A stretch of DNA of 64,000 bases from Cladophialophora immunda (taxonomy: Eukaryota > Ascomycota > Eurotiomycetes > Chaetothyriales > Herpotrichiellaceae), in the NCBI RefSeq assembly GCF_000835495.1, contig NW_015622544.1, positions 2,694,855-2,758,854 of the forward strand. The letters run 5' to 3'. The position numbers and the translations under genes were made by a program. Positions 34,382 to 45,242 of the stretch are shown here, piece by piece; within the stretch, counting starts at the first letter, position 1, and every line of letters starts with the position of its first letter. The notes under the pieces were generated by a model. That model saw only the letters and a program-made list of their open reading frames with translations. It was not told where the DNA came from and did not search any database.

Positions 34382-34689
34382 AAGTAAGGAACCCCGTACG
34401 TTGTTGGCTCACTCTATCCATCATCCATCATCCGTCGCCCATCAGCCATTGATCGCTGCAACCTACTATCCATCCGTCCATCTGCACGGTCCTCGCCTCA
34501 GCCAGCGCTGGCCAATTTCACCCCGTCCGCTGGGAGAGGGGTCTCTGCCACCAACGAGCACAGCACGGCTGCCCCCCTCTAACTTGATCAGGGCTGGTTG
34601 AATTGGGGAGAGCGGAGGACGGGGAATCTAGAGCAGCGGACGAACAGCTTCTTGCCGGTACCAACGGGCTAAAAGCGAGCAGAGCAATC

Positions 34690-36204
34690 ATGGTCGACCG
34701 CCACGACGACGATCGTGACCACCAGCGCCAGCGGCACCCTCTTCAACGCCCACACCACCCCCAGGTCCAAGAGGCAGACACCAATCACAGCCGCAACCAT
34801 ACCCAGAGCGACAAGACCCGTGGCCCGCGAAAACCGTACGTCCGACTGGTCACCGACAAGCGACGGGAGCAAAACCGGCGCGCACAAAAGGCTTATAGGG
34901 AGCGACTGAAGAAGAAACTCGAGGTCCTGGAGGAGCAGGCTGCTTCTACTTTGTCCCACCCCGGCCAACACCAACAGACCCCGCGAAGGCCCAGCCATGA
35001 GCTTATCGAGATCTCAGGCACAGAAACTCACATCCAAGACGATGAGGATGGACAGGGGACCGTCAATGTCGATCTTGTGTCTCCCGCATTGTCGTCTCCG
35101 GCCAAGATACCACACAGAGCCACCGGCCCAACTGGTTCGGGCCCGCGGGTGATAAATCTGGCAGAAGCATTTGTCGCTGCTGGGGACTTACCGTTTGGAC
35201 AGGGTGCCCTCCCCGGCATCCAGCTTCAAGTAGGCCCCGATACACCGGCGACCGTAACCGACATCGACGAGATCATCGATCATACCCACGATGACTATGG
35301 CGACATTGACCTGCGGCAAATCTGGGCTATGCCACACGGACCGGCGCCTTCCCAACCGTCACACCAACATCATCCTGGCATCTCGCGCGGTTCGACGACT
35401 CTTATGACCTTGACCCCTCAGCGAAGCCCGAACGGCCTGCAGTTCTTCACCCCGAAGCTTACCGTGGCAGATCCATACATGAATCACCTGCACCTCGTCG
35501 GCGAAGGCAATGTCGAAGCCTCACTCGCTGTTGCCCTTTCAATCGGCATCAGCCGCAGCCAGTACTTGAACGACCACCCATCACATTTCCCCGGCTGCTA
35601 CGTCGCGCTCAACAAACCTGACCCGAGCTCCCCAACAAACTCATCCTCCCCGGTGACAGTGAGCTACAAGTTCGCACACACCTTCATGAATGTCACGCCG
35701 GAGCTGCAAGAGCATCTCGAGTCAGTGAAGCCGCCCATGCGCCCAACGCCCGCTCAACTCTTAAATCCACACCCAAGTTACCTCGACTGCCTTGTATTCC
35801 CGTATTTCCGTGACCATGCAGTCCAGGCATCCGTGGATGGCATCCTGGACCACGCAGAGCTGTTCATGGACCTGATGCACGGTGGGCTGGTATGCTGGGG
35901 CGGCATGTCGGGGCTTACGAACAGGCACGGGAAGTCGGTCAAGAGCGGGAAGAGAGGCATGAGCGACAGCGTCGCCTGGAACACGAGAAGTTGGGAGGCT
36001 AAAAGATGGTTCCTGAAAAAATGGACTTGGCTGGTCGGCACAGAGGAGGAAGAGGAAGCGAGGGGTGATGTTGATGGCATCTGGAGAGGCAGTCGGTGGT
36101 GGTGGGCCATGCGCGGCGAGGACGACACCGATGAGGAAATGGAGGAAACGGACTTTGGAGGTGCCCGAGTGAGCGAAATTGACTCGGCCAGCCATTGTGT
36201 GTGA
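34690..36204 (+). CDS. bZIP transcription factor with DUF3425 C-terminal domain
   Basis: Single exon, 504 aa from the ATG at 34690. The frame is open further upstream but only from a TTG, so I reject the longer form. The first 50 residues are His/Asp/Arg-rich. The basic region TDKRREQNRRAQKAYRERLK (about 56-75) carries the N-x7-R signature (N62, R70) and leads into a short leucine-type helix (KLEVLEEQ). The C-terminal third has the DUF3425 pattern: SYKFAHTFMNVTPELQEHLE, then PTPAQLLNPHPSYLDCLVFP and MHGGLVCWGGMSGL ... WEAKRWFLKKWTWLVG. This domain pair is common in Pezizomycotina regulators, several of which sit in stress or secondary-metabolite networks. The target genes cannot be read here. 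Confidence 0.9.
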   Translation: MVDRHDDDRDHQRQRHPLQRPHHPQVQEADTNHSRNHTQSDKTRGPRKPYVRLVTDKRREQNRRAQKAYRERLKKKLEVLEEQAASTLSHPGQHQQTPRRPSHELIEISGTETHIQDDEDGQGTVNVDLVSPALSSPAKIPHRATGPTGSGPRVINLAEAFVAAGDLPFGQGALPGIQLQVGPDTPATVTDIDEIIDHTHDDYGDIDLRQIWAMPHGPAPSQPSHQHHPGISRGSTTLMTLTPQRSPNGLQFFTPKLTVADPYMNHLHLVGEGNVEASLAVALSIGISRSQYLNDHPSHFPGCYVALNKPDPSSPTNSSSPVTVSYKFAHTFMNVTPELQEHLESVKPPMRPTPAQLLNPHPSYLDCLVFPYFRDHAVQASVDGILDHAELFMDLMHGGLVCWGGMSGLTNRHGKSVKSGKRGMSDSVAWNTRSWEAKRWFLKKWTWLVGTEEEEEARGDVDGIWRGSRWWWAMRGEDDTDEEMEETDFGGARVSEIDSASHCV

Positions 36205-38506
36205 AGGTGGTGGCTTGCTGGAGGGAGGTTGCGACAGGTACCTGATACGCGTGCTTACCCAGGCGGGGCCCAACTGTACAGAGCCGATGGCATGGTCATC
36301 GACGTTCTCATCTCCACTGCGTGGCTTTCTCAGGTGGGCGTTGTGCATCTACCTTCGGTACTATCGAATAGCGCGCGAGTGGAGGGGCCGATCTGTCTCG
36401 AGGCTTGAGTTTGCAAGCCGAGAGGAACCCCATTCGACAAGTTTCTGGCTAAGAACATGGTGGAAGTCACCCGGACCATGTGGAGGAGTGTCCGAGATCA
36501 ACCTCAGTCAGCCGTGGACGCCAACCCGTCGTGCCCAAATGCAGAACTTCTTCTGGCAATCGTCAAAGAAGGAATGATTGTTCAGCTTTGAAAGTCTCCG
36601 GGCCAATCGAGGTCGAATGTGGCCGGTTCCCTGTTGAAGCACGCTTGACATATTCCAATGTGAATGGAATTCGTATACCCAACCCAGAGATATGTGAAAT
36701 GTGGAAGATGCAGTGCGTGCTGGCTCGACACACTCAGCGACAGGTGGACTCGCTTTCTAACATGTGGTGAGGCGGGGACTAGCTACTGCTCGATTTCCAA
36801 CGGCGTCGTGACTGGCCTGGCTCCCTTTTCCGTGACGAATCGCGAGCCACAGCAACTCGTATCTACCTGAACACGGAGTTCTGAGGTACCACATTCGCAG
36901 CGAGACGTTGGTAGCCCCAGTGGCTCTCGCTCTCAGGTGCCATGCGAAGGAGGTATCTCCGCATATCACGCAGCCCACTCGGAAGACGGAGTGCTGGTGG
37001 AAAACAATGATAGAGTGCGAACAACGACCCTTGGCGGAGAAGTGGTAACGAATCAATCTAGACCCAGTGCAGCAAGATAGAAGGAAGCGCTAATGCAACC
37101 AAAGATTTGCCGTGCCTGAAACTGCGAGACGACTAGAGCCCGGCAGGTTTGTGCACAACCTTTTGGGCGAGGATTGGCAGAAGTGACTTTCTTCGACCAT
37201 CTCGCTGAGGCAGCCGGTTGGTTGCTCGTGCAAAATCGTAAGTCATTAACCTGAAGAGCTGCAGGTGGCATTGGGCGGAACAGCGTTCATCGTCCACTTG
37301 CAACCCGTGTACGGATCTCCCTTGGGTATGATAGGCCGGAGAGTGGGAGTCATTAATCTCGAAACAACTCCATTGCACAATGCCGGTATGACGGATGCGA
37401 TCTCAAAGTGAACTTGCTTCATGTTTACTTGAACGGGTAAAGTTCGAGAACATTCGTCTGAACAACGACGTTGATCGACAGTGGAGCTGGAAGATGGCAA
37501 GTCACTCGGGTCCCCTGAGGAACAATGCAGAGGACTTCGGACAGTTGTTCCTGCTGGACAAAGAACCCCATGAGGTGGGCGGGTATTTTCCACAGGGATG
37601 GGTTTCCATGGTTCGGGCGTCTGAGGCGCATGCAGGGCCTTGGATTTATCTGGAAAAGCGTCCCCCTGCCGATCTTGGTCTTCAAGCCTCATCCGTCATC
37701 ACTCATGTCTCGTTCCAAGTAGCGATGATCGTAGCCGTACAAGGAAGGAGCGCGAGGAGACCACAGGGTGCATATCGACAGCGCCTTTGATGGCCCATGC
37801 AGGTAGTCACGAAGTCTGTTAGGGGTCGATTCAGCTTGAGCCCGAAAGCGCCCGCATAAGTGAGCAGAGGGAGGAGGCGGACAAAGGAGCATGGAGAGAC
37901 CGAGACTGCTGATTCAGAGGGGCACGCGGCTGAAACCCTGATGAGAGGGAGGAGGATCTCGTGGAGTGGTGTGGGAGGAGAAGGCCGGGGGGATTGTGAG
38001 AGCAAGAGTCGTGCGTTGTGCGTCGTAATGCCCCAACACCCAAGAGTGCGGTGAGTGCCCCGAGGAAGGGGAAGAGGAAGAGGACGAGGAAGGCCTGCAG
38101 TGACCGCGGGTCGGCTATGCACAAACCAAGCGTTGGATGAACAAGGATCGTCGTCGTCTTTCAGATTGCCAGCTTGGATTCTGTGGGCTTTGGCTTTTTC
38201 GAGCCCGAGCTCTCGGCTGCGAGGACGCAATCGGGAAGTCATTGTCCTTCTCCTGACTTTCCTTCTAACCAGCTATTGATAAGATGGACCTCGAGCACCA
38301 GCTGCTATCATCCCGGCTTACCGGGATGATTCATGGTGCAGTTCCCCGGCCCCGTGAAGTCAGTCCAGCCACCCGGAACTCGTCCCTGGACCCAAACATC
38401 CAGTAGCCCAAGGCGCCTAAGAAACCCGACCTGCGTTCCGGAGTCAGGGATGCCCCTGGTGCCCTCGTGGCTGGGCAGTTCTGAGCCTGGGCGAGCCCGC
38501 TCAGGC

Positions 38507-38537
<31 letters not shown>

Positions 38538-39704
38538 GGGGCGCAGTCTGTGGGCGTGGTGTCCGGAAAGACGGTCAACTACCCATGACCCCAAAATTCG
38601 AGGATTCCACAGTGGTCCTCCATTGTGGGCAAGAGATCCCTATCCACATCCGATGTTCCAATTGTTCACTGAACAGGTCACACATTTGGTAGCCAGCCAG
38701 ACAACCCTTTTTCGGTAGGCAACTGGCCAAAGCGAATGGGCCTGCAGCAAGAAGGGACAGTGCAGTGTTCCGACCCAGCAGTTGAGCTCCTGTCCGCCCC
38801 AGTCAGCATCGACTTTTTGCGATGCTGATCTTGACCTCGTTCTGCGGGACCAACACCCAGACTAAAAACTTCGAGACCCTCAGTTCTCATTGCAACAGCG
38901 GCAGAAACGACACCAGGCCAAAAGAACTACCTGGGCCCCCCTTCCCCCTTGTCCATGGGCGCGCGAACCGATTATGTAAATGGCGAGCGGTCCACTCCTC
39001 TGTGCGCGTTCGAACAAACAAAACCATCGTCACCTCCACGACATCCAACGAAACGTCATTGCCACCACTCTCACTACATCTACGTTGCTCCCTGGGTTCG
39101 GCCAGGCAGACCACTCCCCTCCCTCCATCACCCGTCCCTCCAGCGAACCAGACCCGAACGAGTCCGTCACTCGCCTATGATCCGAGCTAGTCGCCCACAT
39201 TGAACGCCTCACTCACTTTCCCATCACCCTCACCACACGTTTCACTCGGGGTTTTGTTGCAGGCTGAAGGATTTGCACGAGGCAGCAAGTTAGGAGATCA
39301 ACATCGGCAGGCAAGAACACGACTTTCCAGTAACAAACCCAGCCGGATCTGGAACTAGATCACGTAGCGAACCGCTTTCCCCCTTCAAGTACCTTGATCC
39401 CACACAAAACCCGTTAAAAACCACCCATAACCCGATTTTCCCTTTGCACGACTCACTCAGCTCGCCGACCTCCCATAAAACCGGCGTCGAGAAGTGGACT
39501 TTGAGCTTGCCCTACTGTTCTTGCCCCTTCGGTCGCTCACCATACCCTCCGAGCCCTTCTCTCCAGAGCGGTGTTGGAAGAGGACCGATTTATGGTTTGA
39601 AATGTAGTCGAAACACTTTCGAACCCAAAGGCAATTTTCAAAAGTCGGACTTGTCTGTGTCGCAACGACTGTGTGAGCGGTGGCAGGTCGCGGGGTGAGT
39701 AAGG
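36205..39704. other. 3.5-kb gene-free region between the bZIP gene and rsr1
   Basis: No supported gene on either strand. It carries a GGCACA microsatellite (38510-38537) and, in the last ~700 bp, C-rich leader DNA of rsr1 with TAAAA clusters. A GATAAG lies near 38277. Open frames up to 180 codons (for example on the minus strand around 37703-38242) have biased low-complexity composition and no motif. Confidence 0.5.
38510..38537 (+). repeat. 6-bp tandem repeat (GGCACA), about 4.7 copies
   Basis: Perfect consecutive GGCACA units. Confidence 0.9.
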
Positions 39705-40701
39705 ATGAGTCTGCAGCCCAGGTAAGTTTTCAATTCGCCTACTACCACCACCACCTGGTCTCGAGTTTGAGTCCTGAGTGCCCCTCCCTTCCCGCCGGCA
39801 AGAGTCAATCGGCCTAACTGAATCTCCTCGATGGCTACAGGCGAGAATATCACATTGTTGTGCTTGGTGCTGGTATGTTCGATCTGTCCAATCTAGAAAC
39901 CTTTTGCGAGCTCGCGGGGGTTTCCTCGAGTCGCCAAACTCTCAGACTAACGACCTGGTCTCGTGCCCAAAACAGGAGGAGTCGGTAAAAGTTGTCTCAC
40001 GGCCCAATTCGTGCAAAATGTCTGGATTGAGAGCTATGACCCAACCATCGAGGACTCGTACCGAAAGCAAGTCAATGTCGATGGTCGACAGATCATGCTG
40101 GAAATGTAAGGATCTGGGATTCCTTCCTCGAACTTTCTCATTCCACTGCAACGAGGGCAATGGCGCCTCGCGAATGTGCCACAATCTCGTTTGCTGTCTC
40201 CATGATTCCCGTGCTAACCAGCTCTTTGAAACCCTCTCCAGCCTCGACACGGCCGGCACCGAACAATTCACAGCAATGCGCGAACTCTACATGAAACAAG
40301 GCCAGGGCTTCCTCCTCGTCTTCTCCATCTGCAACATGAACTCGTTCTACGAACTGGCCGAACTACGCGAACAGATCGTCCGCATCAAAGACGACGACGA
40401 CATCCCTCTCGTCGTGGTGGGGAACAAGTCCGACATGGAAGACGACCGCGTCGTGCCCCGCGCACGGGCGTTCCAACTCGCGCAGTCGTGGGGTCAGAAG
40501 CCGTACTACGAGACGAGCGCCAGGCGGAGGACCAACGTCGACGAGGTGTTTCTGAATCTGTGCGCGCAGATCATCCAGAAGGAAGGGGCGCGGAATCTCA
40601 TGGTCGAGCAGCAGGCCGCCGCGAGGAGGAGGGACAGACCGAACCGGCACGATCGCAGGGGCCGGCGGCAGAGGAATCGGGACAGGTGCGTCATCTTGTG
40701 A
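39705..40701 (+). CDS. rsr1: Ras-family GTPase Rsr1/Bud1 (Rap/Krev-1 type)
   Basis: A membrane-anchored small GTPase for polarity and bud-site or hyphal-tip orientation. Four exons: 39705-39721, 39841-39872, 39976-40105 and 40242-40701, giving 212 aa. The three introns (119, 103 and 136 bp) all have CTAAC-type branch points. Splicing yields [20 protein letters not shown] with the P-loop GAGGVGKS at 15-22, effector region [19 protein letters not shown] at 62-69, NKSD and ETSAR. The residue equivalent to Ras Gln61 is Thr66, the mark of the Rap subfamily. The tail is Arg-rich and ends CVIL, a CaaX box predicted to be geranylgeranylated because of the final Leu. Reading the last exon's open frame upstream would add a wrong intronic N-terminus. 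Confidence 0.95.
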
Positions 40702-41145
40702 AAACATTCAGCCCAGTCGATCTTTCCAAAGGAGTCAGTACAACAGAAAGTATCCCATGGACATGCCTGGAAATGGGGATGTTGACACACGTATTTTCCT
40801 CGGGATACTATCACCGGCGTTTTTTTCGAGAAGCTAGACAAAAAGAATGGGCCTGGGCTAAAAAGCACGAGGGGAGGAGGAACGGGACAAGAGTTTGAGC
40901 TCTAGACTTACCCGACTCAGGTCGAATTGTTGTCGTCTGACGACCACTGTATTCTGTCTCGTTCTTGTCTTGCCATCAACAATTTGCTTGTTCTCGTTTA
41001 AAGCGCTGTAGAGTCGTCTAGGTGTTGCTCAATGTTCCCCTGAGCCCTGCATCCACGCGTGCCCTCCATGGCCGACCCAGTTGACTGGGCGGATCCCATT
41101 TCGCGCGGAGAGATGGACTGGGACCAACTCAAAACCGCCATCCAT
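40702..41145. other. convergent intergenic region rsr1 / mccB
   Basis: About 440 bp between two 3' ends. I see nothing beyond presumed 3' UTRs. Confidence 0.6.
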
Positions 41146-42864
41146 CTACATCCTAAAGACGCCAAATTTCGTCTGCTTGTCATCTGCCTTGCCGCCCAGC
41201 GCAGCCTTCAACCCCATCGCCAGCATGCTCCTGGTCTGCGCGGGATGGATGACGCCGTCATCCCACAGCCTCGCGCTGGAGAAGCACGCATCACTTTCCC
41301 GCTCAATGCGGTCCCTCAGACCCACGTCCACGCTCTTGCCCACCGTCTCCATGACGGCCGTCAACTGGTCGGGGCCCATGACCCCAATCTTCGCGTTGGG
41401 CCACATCCACAGGAACCGAGGCGAGTAGGCGCGCCCGCACATGCCGTAGTTCCCTGCGCCGGCGGACGAGCCCACGACAACGGTGAACTTTGGCACGTCG
41501 GCGCAGGCGACCGCGGTAACCAGCTTTGCCCCGTTCTTCGCGATGCCGCCCCGCTCGGCGTCCGCGCCTACCATGAACCCAGAAATGTTCTGCAGGAATA
41601 CCAGCGGGATGTTCCGTTGACAGCACAGTTCGATGAAATGCGCGCCTTTCAAGCTCGACTCGGAGAACAAAATGCCGTTGTTGGCGATGATGCCCACCTG
41701 GTAGCCGTGGATCCTGGCGAACCCCGTCAGCAGAGTGGTCCCATAGTCCTTCTTGAACTCGGCGAACTCGCTGCCGTCGACGATGCGGGCGATGATTTCG
41801 CGCATGGGGATCTGTTTGCGCAGGTTCGTGCCTACGATCCCAGCGAGCTCAGACGGGTCATACAGAGGTTCGCGGATCTCATTGGGGTTTACCGGAGGTT
41901 GCTCTCTGGGGTAGTTGAGATTGGCGATGGAGCGGCGGGCAAGAACGATTGCGTGAGCGTCGTCCACGGCGAGATAGTCGGTGACGCCAGAGACGGAGCT
42001 GTGAAGTGAGCCGCCGCCCAGGTCTTCGGCCGAGACGACCTCGCCTGTGGCCGCTTTCACCAGCGGCGGACCTGCCAGGAAGATGGTGCCTTGTTTCTCC
42101 ACGATGATGGATTCGTCGCACATGGCAGGTACGTATGCGCCGCCGGCTGTGCAAGGGCCCATTACCACCGCGATCTGAGGGATACCCATGCTGCTCATCC
42201 TAGCTTGGTTGAAGAATATACGTCCAAAGTGATCCCGATCCGGGAAGACGTTGGCTTGGTTCGGTAGATTCGCGCCACCAGAATCGACCAGGTATATGCA
42301 CGGTAAATTGTTCTGCTGAGCAATTTCTTGCGCTCTCAGGTGTTTCTTCACGGTCAACGGATAGTATGTCCCGCCCTTGACCGTGGCATCGTTGGCAACG
42401 ATCATGCATGTCACACCCTCGACGGTGCCAATCCCCGTGATAACGGCCGCGGCGGGGACTTCATCCTCGTAAACCTCGTGAGCGGCGAGGGGTGAGAGTT
42501 CCATGAACGGGCTACCAGGGTCGATGAGAGCTGTTATGCGATCTCTTGCGAGCATTTTGCCCCTTTGGATATGCTTTTGGCGCGCCTTCTCTGGTCCCCC
42601 TTGGGAGATCTTCTGGTGCAAGGTTGCATATTTATTCATGGCCTCACCCAGCTGCGCTGCATTGTCTTTGAAGTCTTGGCTGGACTTGTCCACTGCAGTT
42701 GGAAGGACGGAGATGGCTTGGGCATGCCGTCGGTGAGTGAATGTCGCTGCTGACCTTGTTGTTCTCGGTCTGAAGTGGGACGTGGAGGAGCACTTAGGTT
42801 GTTCTCGAAGAGCGTGGTTGAGACTCCTCAAGACCGAGTTCGTCGGAACATATTTGGGAGCCAT
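41146..42864 (-). CDS. mccB: 3-methylcrotonyl-CoA carboxylase beta (carboxyltransferase) subunit
   Basis: This is the mitochondrial carboxyltransferase partner of mccA in leucine catabolism. Single exon, 572 aa from [20 protein letters not shown] at 42864. The frame is open to 42960 but that extension lacks a targeting look. A basic, Thr/Arg-rich presequence runs to about residue 40. Then come the N-terminal crotonase-like half ([40 protein letters not shown]) and the acyl-CoA-binding [16 protein letters not shown]. The C-terminal half includes [40 protein letters not shown], and [20 protein letters not shown]. It is typical MccB rather than propionyl-CoA carboxylase beta. It shares a 750-bp divergent upstream region with the next gene. 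Confidence 0.96.
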   Translation of the reverse strand: MAPKYVPTNSVLRSLNHALREQPKCSSTSHFRPRTTRSAATFTHRRHAQAISVLPTAVDKSSQDFKDNAAQLGEAMNKYATLHQKISQGGPEKARQKHIQRGKMLARDRITALIDPGSPFMELSPLAAHEVYEDEVPAAAVITGIGTVEGVTCMIVANDATVKGGTYYPLTVKKHLRAQEIAQQNNLPCIYLVDSGGANLPNQANVFPDRDHFGRIFFNQARMSSMGIPQIAVVMGPCTAGGAYVPAMCDESIIVEKQGTIFLAGPPLVKAATGEVVSAEDLGGGSLHSSVSGVTDYLAVDDAHAIVLARRSIANLNYPREQPPVNPNEIREPLYDPSELAGIVGTNLRKQIPMREIIARIVDGSEFAEFKKDYGTTLLTGFARIHGYQVGIIANNGILFSESSLKGAHFIELCCQRNIPLVFLQNISGFMVGADAERGGIAKNGAKLVTAVACADVPKFTVVVGSSAGAGNYGMCGRAYSPRFLWMWPNAKIGVMGPDQLTAVMETVGKSVDVGLRDRIERESDACFSSARLWDDGVIHPAQTRSMLAMGLKAALGGKADDKQTKFGVFRM

Positions 42865-43614
42865 GATAGATTCTCTGCAGCACCACAGAGAGAGAGAGCC
42901 TTGAGCAGTGAGGATTTTGAAGAAGAGGATACCTCGTGCCTGGGGAAGATGTCTTGTCAATGCGACTGCGGTTGGAGATCAGAGTCTCTTTCCCGCAGCC
43001 AGACCGTCAATAACCGAGATCTCGGTACGGGCAAGCATTTCTTCTCAAGACGTAGGTTTCGCAATTCCGTCAACAATGGCGGCGATGTGGAGGGACGACG
43101 ATTCGCGGAATTCGAAAGCCGTCAAAATGATCTGTTTCTGCCAGATGCTGATACCTGAGACTCAAGGACATGGCCTGTACATAGCCTATCGAACATATAC
43201 TCTGACGTCGCAACCCCCTGTCCAAACGAGTTTGCAAGGTAAGATTTAAGATTACTTTTTCGTCCAAGAGTAAGGCCATCTAGAGGTACCTCGCTCAATG
43301 CTCTCACGCCTTGGCATGCTCATACTGGTTTGAGCCGAATGATGCCGAATGGTTTTCGTACAGCCTAGGTAATGAGTGAGGGTGCCGCCATCTGAGGAGG
43401 AGTTAGAGTTGATGGCCGTCTCCAACAGACGAATGATACGGCACACCTCCTGCATCCATTTTCAACAGCCGCAATTCATCGTCGAGACTTCAAGACCCGC
43501 GGCCCGCCGGCGAAGACCTGATCTCCCAAGAACTCAGACTTCATCAAGCATATAACGCGAGAGAAACCGTCCTTGCTGTAAACCAACTCGTCCGCTGCGC
43601 TGTTCCCCGGCAAT
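42865..43614. other. divergent intergenic region mccB / alpha-beta-barrel-like gene
   Basis: About 750 bp between two start codons. I see no gene. It could be a shared promoter. Confidence 0.6.
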
Positions 43615-44318
43615 ATGGCTCAGGCGACAGAAGTTGTCTTCTTACCCCTCAAAGAGGGGAACGATCCTCAGGGCCAGAAGTTGAAGGCTACAATTGAAAC
43701 CATCCTCAAGCAAGGTGGACCATTGCGCATCTATTCTGGTCCACAGGTCGAACATCCTAATGTTCACAATTTGTTCATCGACTGGACTAGCATTGGCCAT
43801 CATGAGAAGTTCATTGCGTGGGAGTAAGAGGGCTGGACTCAAATGATATAAGCCTCTACTGACGGCGCAACAGCGGATACAAAGCCTTCCTGGACGATGC
43901 TGTGACTCAGTGCGAGAAACCACCCAGTCTTTATCATGTCCATTTTGAACCGTTTCCGCCTTCTGCGGCTTTCTCTGAGGTGACTGAGTTTCTCATGGTT
44001 TACTTCCCTGCCGACTATTCGGCCGAGGACCAAAAGACGTTTCACGAAGGGATGAAGAAATTTGGGGCTACCGTCAATCGTGATTGGGAAGGATGCAGGG
44101 GAACAGCAGGCGGTTGGGTTGCAGAAGAGCTCGAAGACCCTAAGACCTCGGAGAAGGCCAAAGTCTATGTTTACCTCATTGGGTGGGAAAGTGTCGATTC
44201 GCACATGAAGTACAGGGATACCCAGTCCTTCAAAGACAATATCCATCTCCTGAGGGGCGGAAAGGATCTGAAGAATTTGGCCATGGTCCATGTTGCAGCC
44301 AAAGAGTTCAAGGCGTGA
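43615..44318 (+). CDS. hypothetical protein, possible dimeric alpha-beta-barrel (ABM-like) repeats
   Basis: Two exons: 43615-43823 and 43874-44318, giving 217 aa; the 50-bp intron has a GTAAGA donor and a CAACAG acceptor. The protein seems to have two similar halves. Each has an aliphatic strand, a helix and a closing WxS.. motif: FIDWTSIGHHEKFIAWE in the first half and YLIGWESVDSHMKYRDTQSF in the second. This resembles stress-responsive/ABM-type ferredoxin-like folds common in fungal small proteins, but the assignment is by pattern only. It has no signal peptide or membrane segment. The function is unknown; it starts divergently from mccB. Confidence 0.78.
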
Positions 44319-44701
44319 ATAGACTTGAAGCCAATGTGGCTGCGGTGTCGCTGTCAGGCCACCTCGAGAGTCAAACAAGACATTGGTCAGTCTTTTATAG
44401 GGGTCGATAATACTCACTCACTACGATGGTGGCAGAATCTGAGATAGATATCATTGTGGAAGGGTTGATACAAGCGAGGCAGTCGAAAGGGCTTGGAGCC
44501 GAACAATCACGCCAAGCCGGATGCCCAATTTGGGAAATCCTGATGTTGATGCGCCATGAAACTTGAAGTTTTGCAGTTTTTTAAATCTTGAATTTCTGCG
44601 CTCCGAGCACCAATCCCCATCTTGTACATCAAGGATAAATTTATGACACAAAAAGCGACTAGCGCACAGATCGCGAGCTCTCGAGACCCAAGCATTCGAG
44701 C
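44319..44701. other. short intergenic region upstream of the cyclophilin gene
   Basis: About 380 bp; 3' end of the previous gene and promoter of the next. I see nothing else. Confidence 0.6.
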
Positions 44702-45242
44702 ATGGCGACCGATGTGGTCCTCGAGACGACGATGGTAGGACTCCTGCCAGAATCCTTTGAATTCTTCAGGACTGACTGGACTGCAGGGCGCAATTACTGT
44801 TGAGCTCTACAACGATCACGCGCCCAGAACCTGTAAGAACTTCTCCACCTTAGCTCAACGAGGATACTACAACAACGTCATCTTCCATCGCATCATCCCC
44901 AACTTCATGATCCAAACAGGGGATCCTACCGGGACCGGCAGGGGTGGCTCAAGCATTTACGGTGACAAGTTTGCCGACGAGATAAGCCCTTCTTTGAAGC
45001 ATACCGGTGCGGGTGTGCTCAGCATGGCCAACAGCGGGAAAGACACAAACGGGAGTCAATTTTTCATCACACTGGCGCCAACACCGTGGCTGGACGGCAA
45101 ACATACAATTTTCGGAAGGGTCAAGAGCGGGATGAAGGTTGTGCAGCGGATGGGCCTCGTCAAGACCAATAGTGAAGATAGACCTCTGGAGGAGGTCAAG
45201 ATCATCAGGGCAAGAGTGGTCGAAGGCACGGAAGTGGGATGA
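44702..45242 (+). CDS. peptidyl-prolyl cis-trans isomerase, PPIL1-type cyclophilin
   Basis: A small cyclophilin that isomerises Xaa-Pro bonds; human PPIL1 is a spliceosome component that contacts SKIP. Two exons: 44702-44734 and 44787-45242, giving 162 aa; the 52-bp intron has GTAGGA and GCAG borders. The start is [20 protein letters not shown]. Catalytic-site residues fit the family: [20 protein letters not shown] (Arg46, Phe51, Gln54), [16 protein letters not shown], and [13 protein letters not shown] with the active-site Trp. Length and the short N-terminus match PPIL1/Cyp1 rather than cytosolic CypA or ER CypB (no signal peptide or HDEL). Confidence 0.95.

Larger units (their letters stand above)
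32976..34689. other. 1.7-kb gene-free region upstream of the DUF3425 bZIP gene
   Basis: No supported gene. It contains several simple repeats: GGCATGG units (about 33391-33426), GCTTGTG units (33568-33606), ACCTACCTAA-type DNA (about 34028-34060) and AGAGCC units (34331-34381). A T-rich run lies near 33298-33306. Confidence 0.6.

Noticed and set aside
34603..34689. N-terminal extension of the DUF3425 bZIP protein
   Set aside because: It would start from TTG; the first ATG is at 34690.
36706..36722. Extra copy of the array motif (AAGATGCAGTGC)
   Set aside because: Only the 9-bp core matches, which is expected about once by chance in a window of this size.
39778..39840. N-terminal extension of Rsr1 read from the last exon's open frame
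   Set aside because: These bases are intron 1; the spliced start at 39705 gives the conserved N-terminus.
41059..42009. 316-codon plus-strand frame
   Set aside because: It lies antisense inside mccB; the composition mirrors the coding strand and no motif is present.
42865..42960. 32-residue N-terminal extension of MccB
   Set aside because: The downstream ATG at 42864 begins a better mitochondrial-type leader; the extension is hydrophobic/mixed and unsupported.
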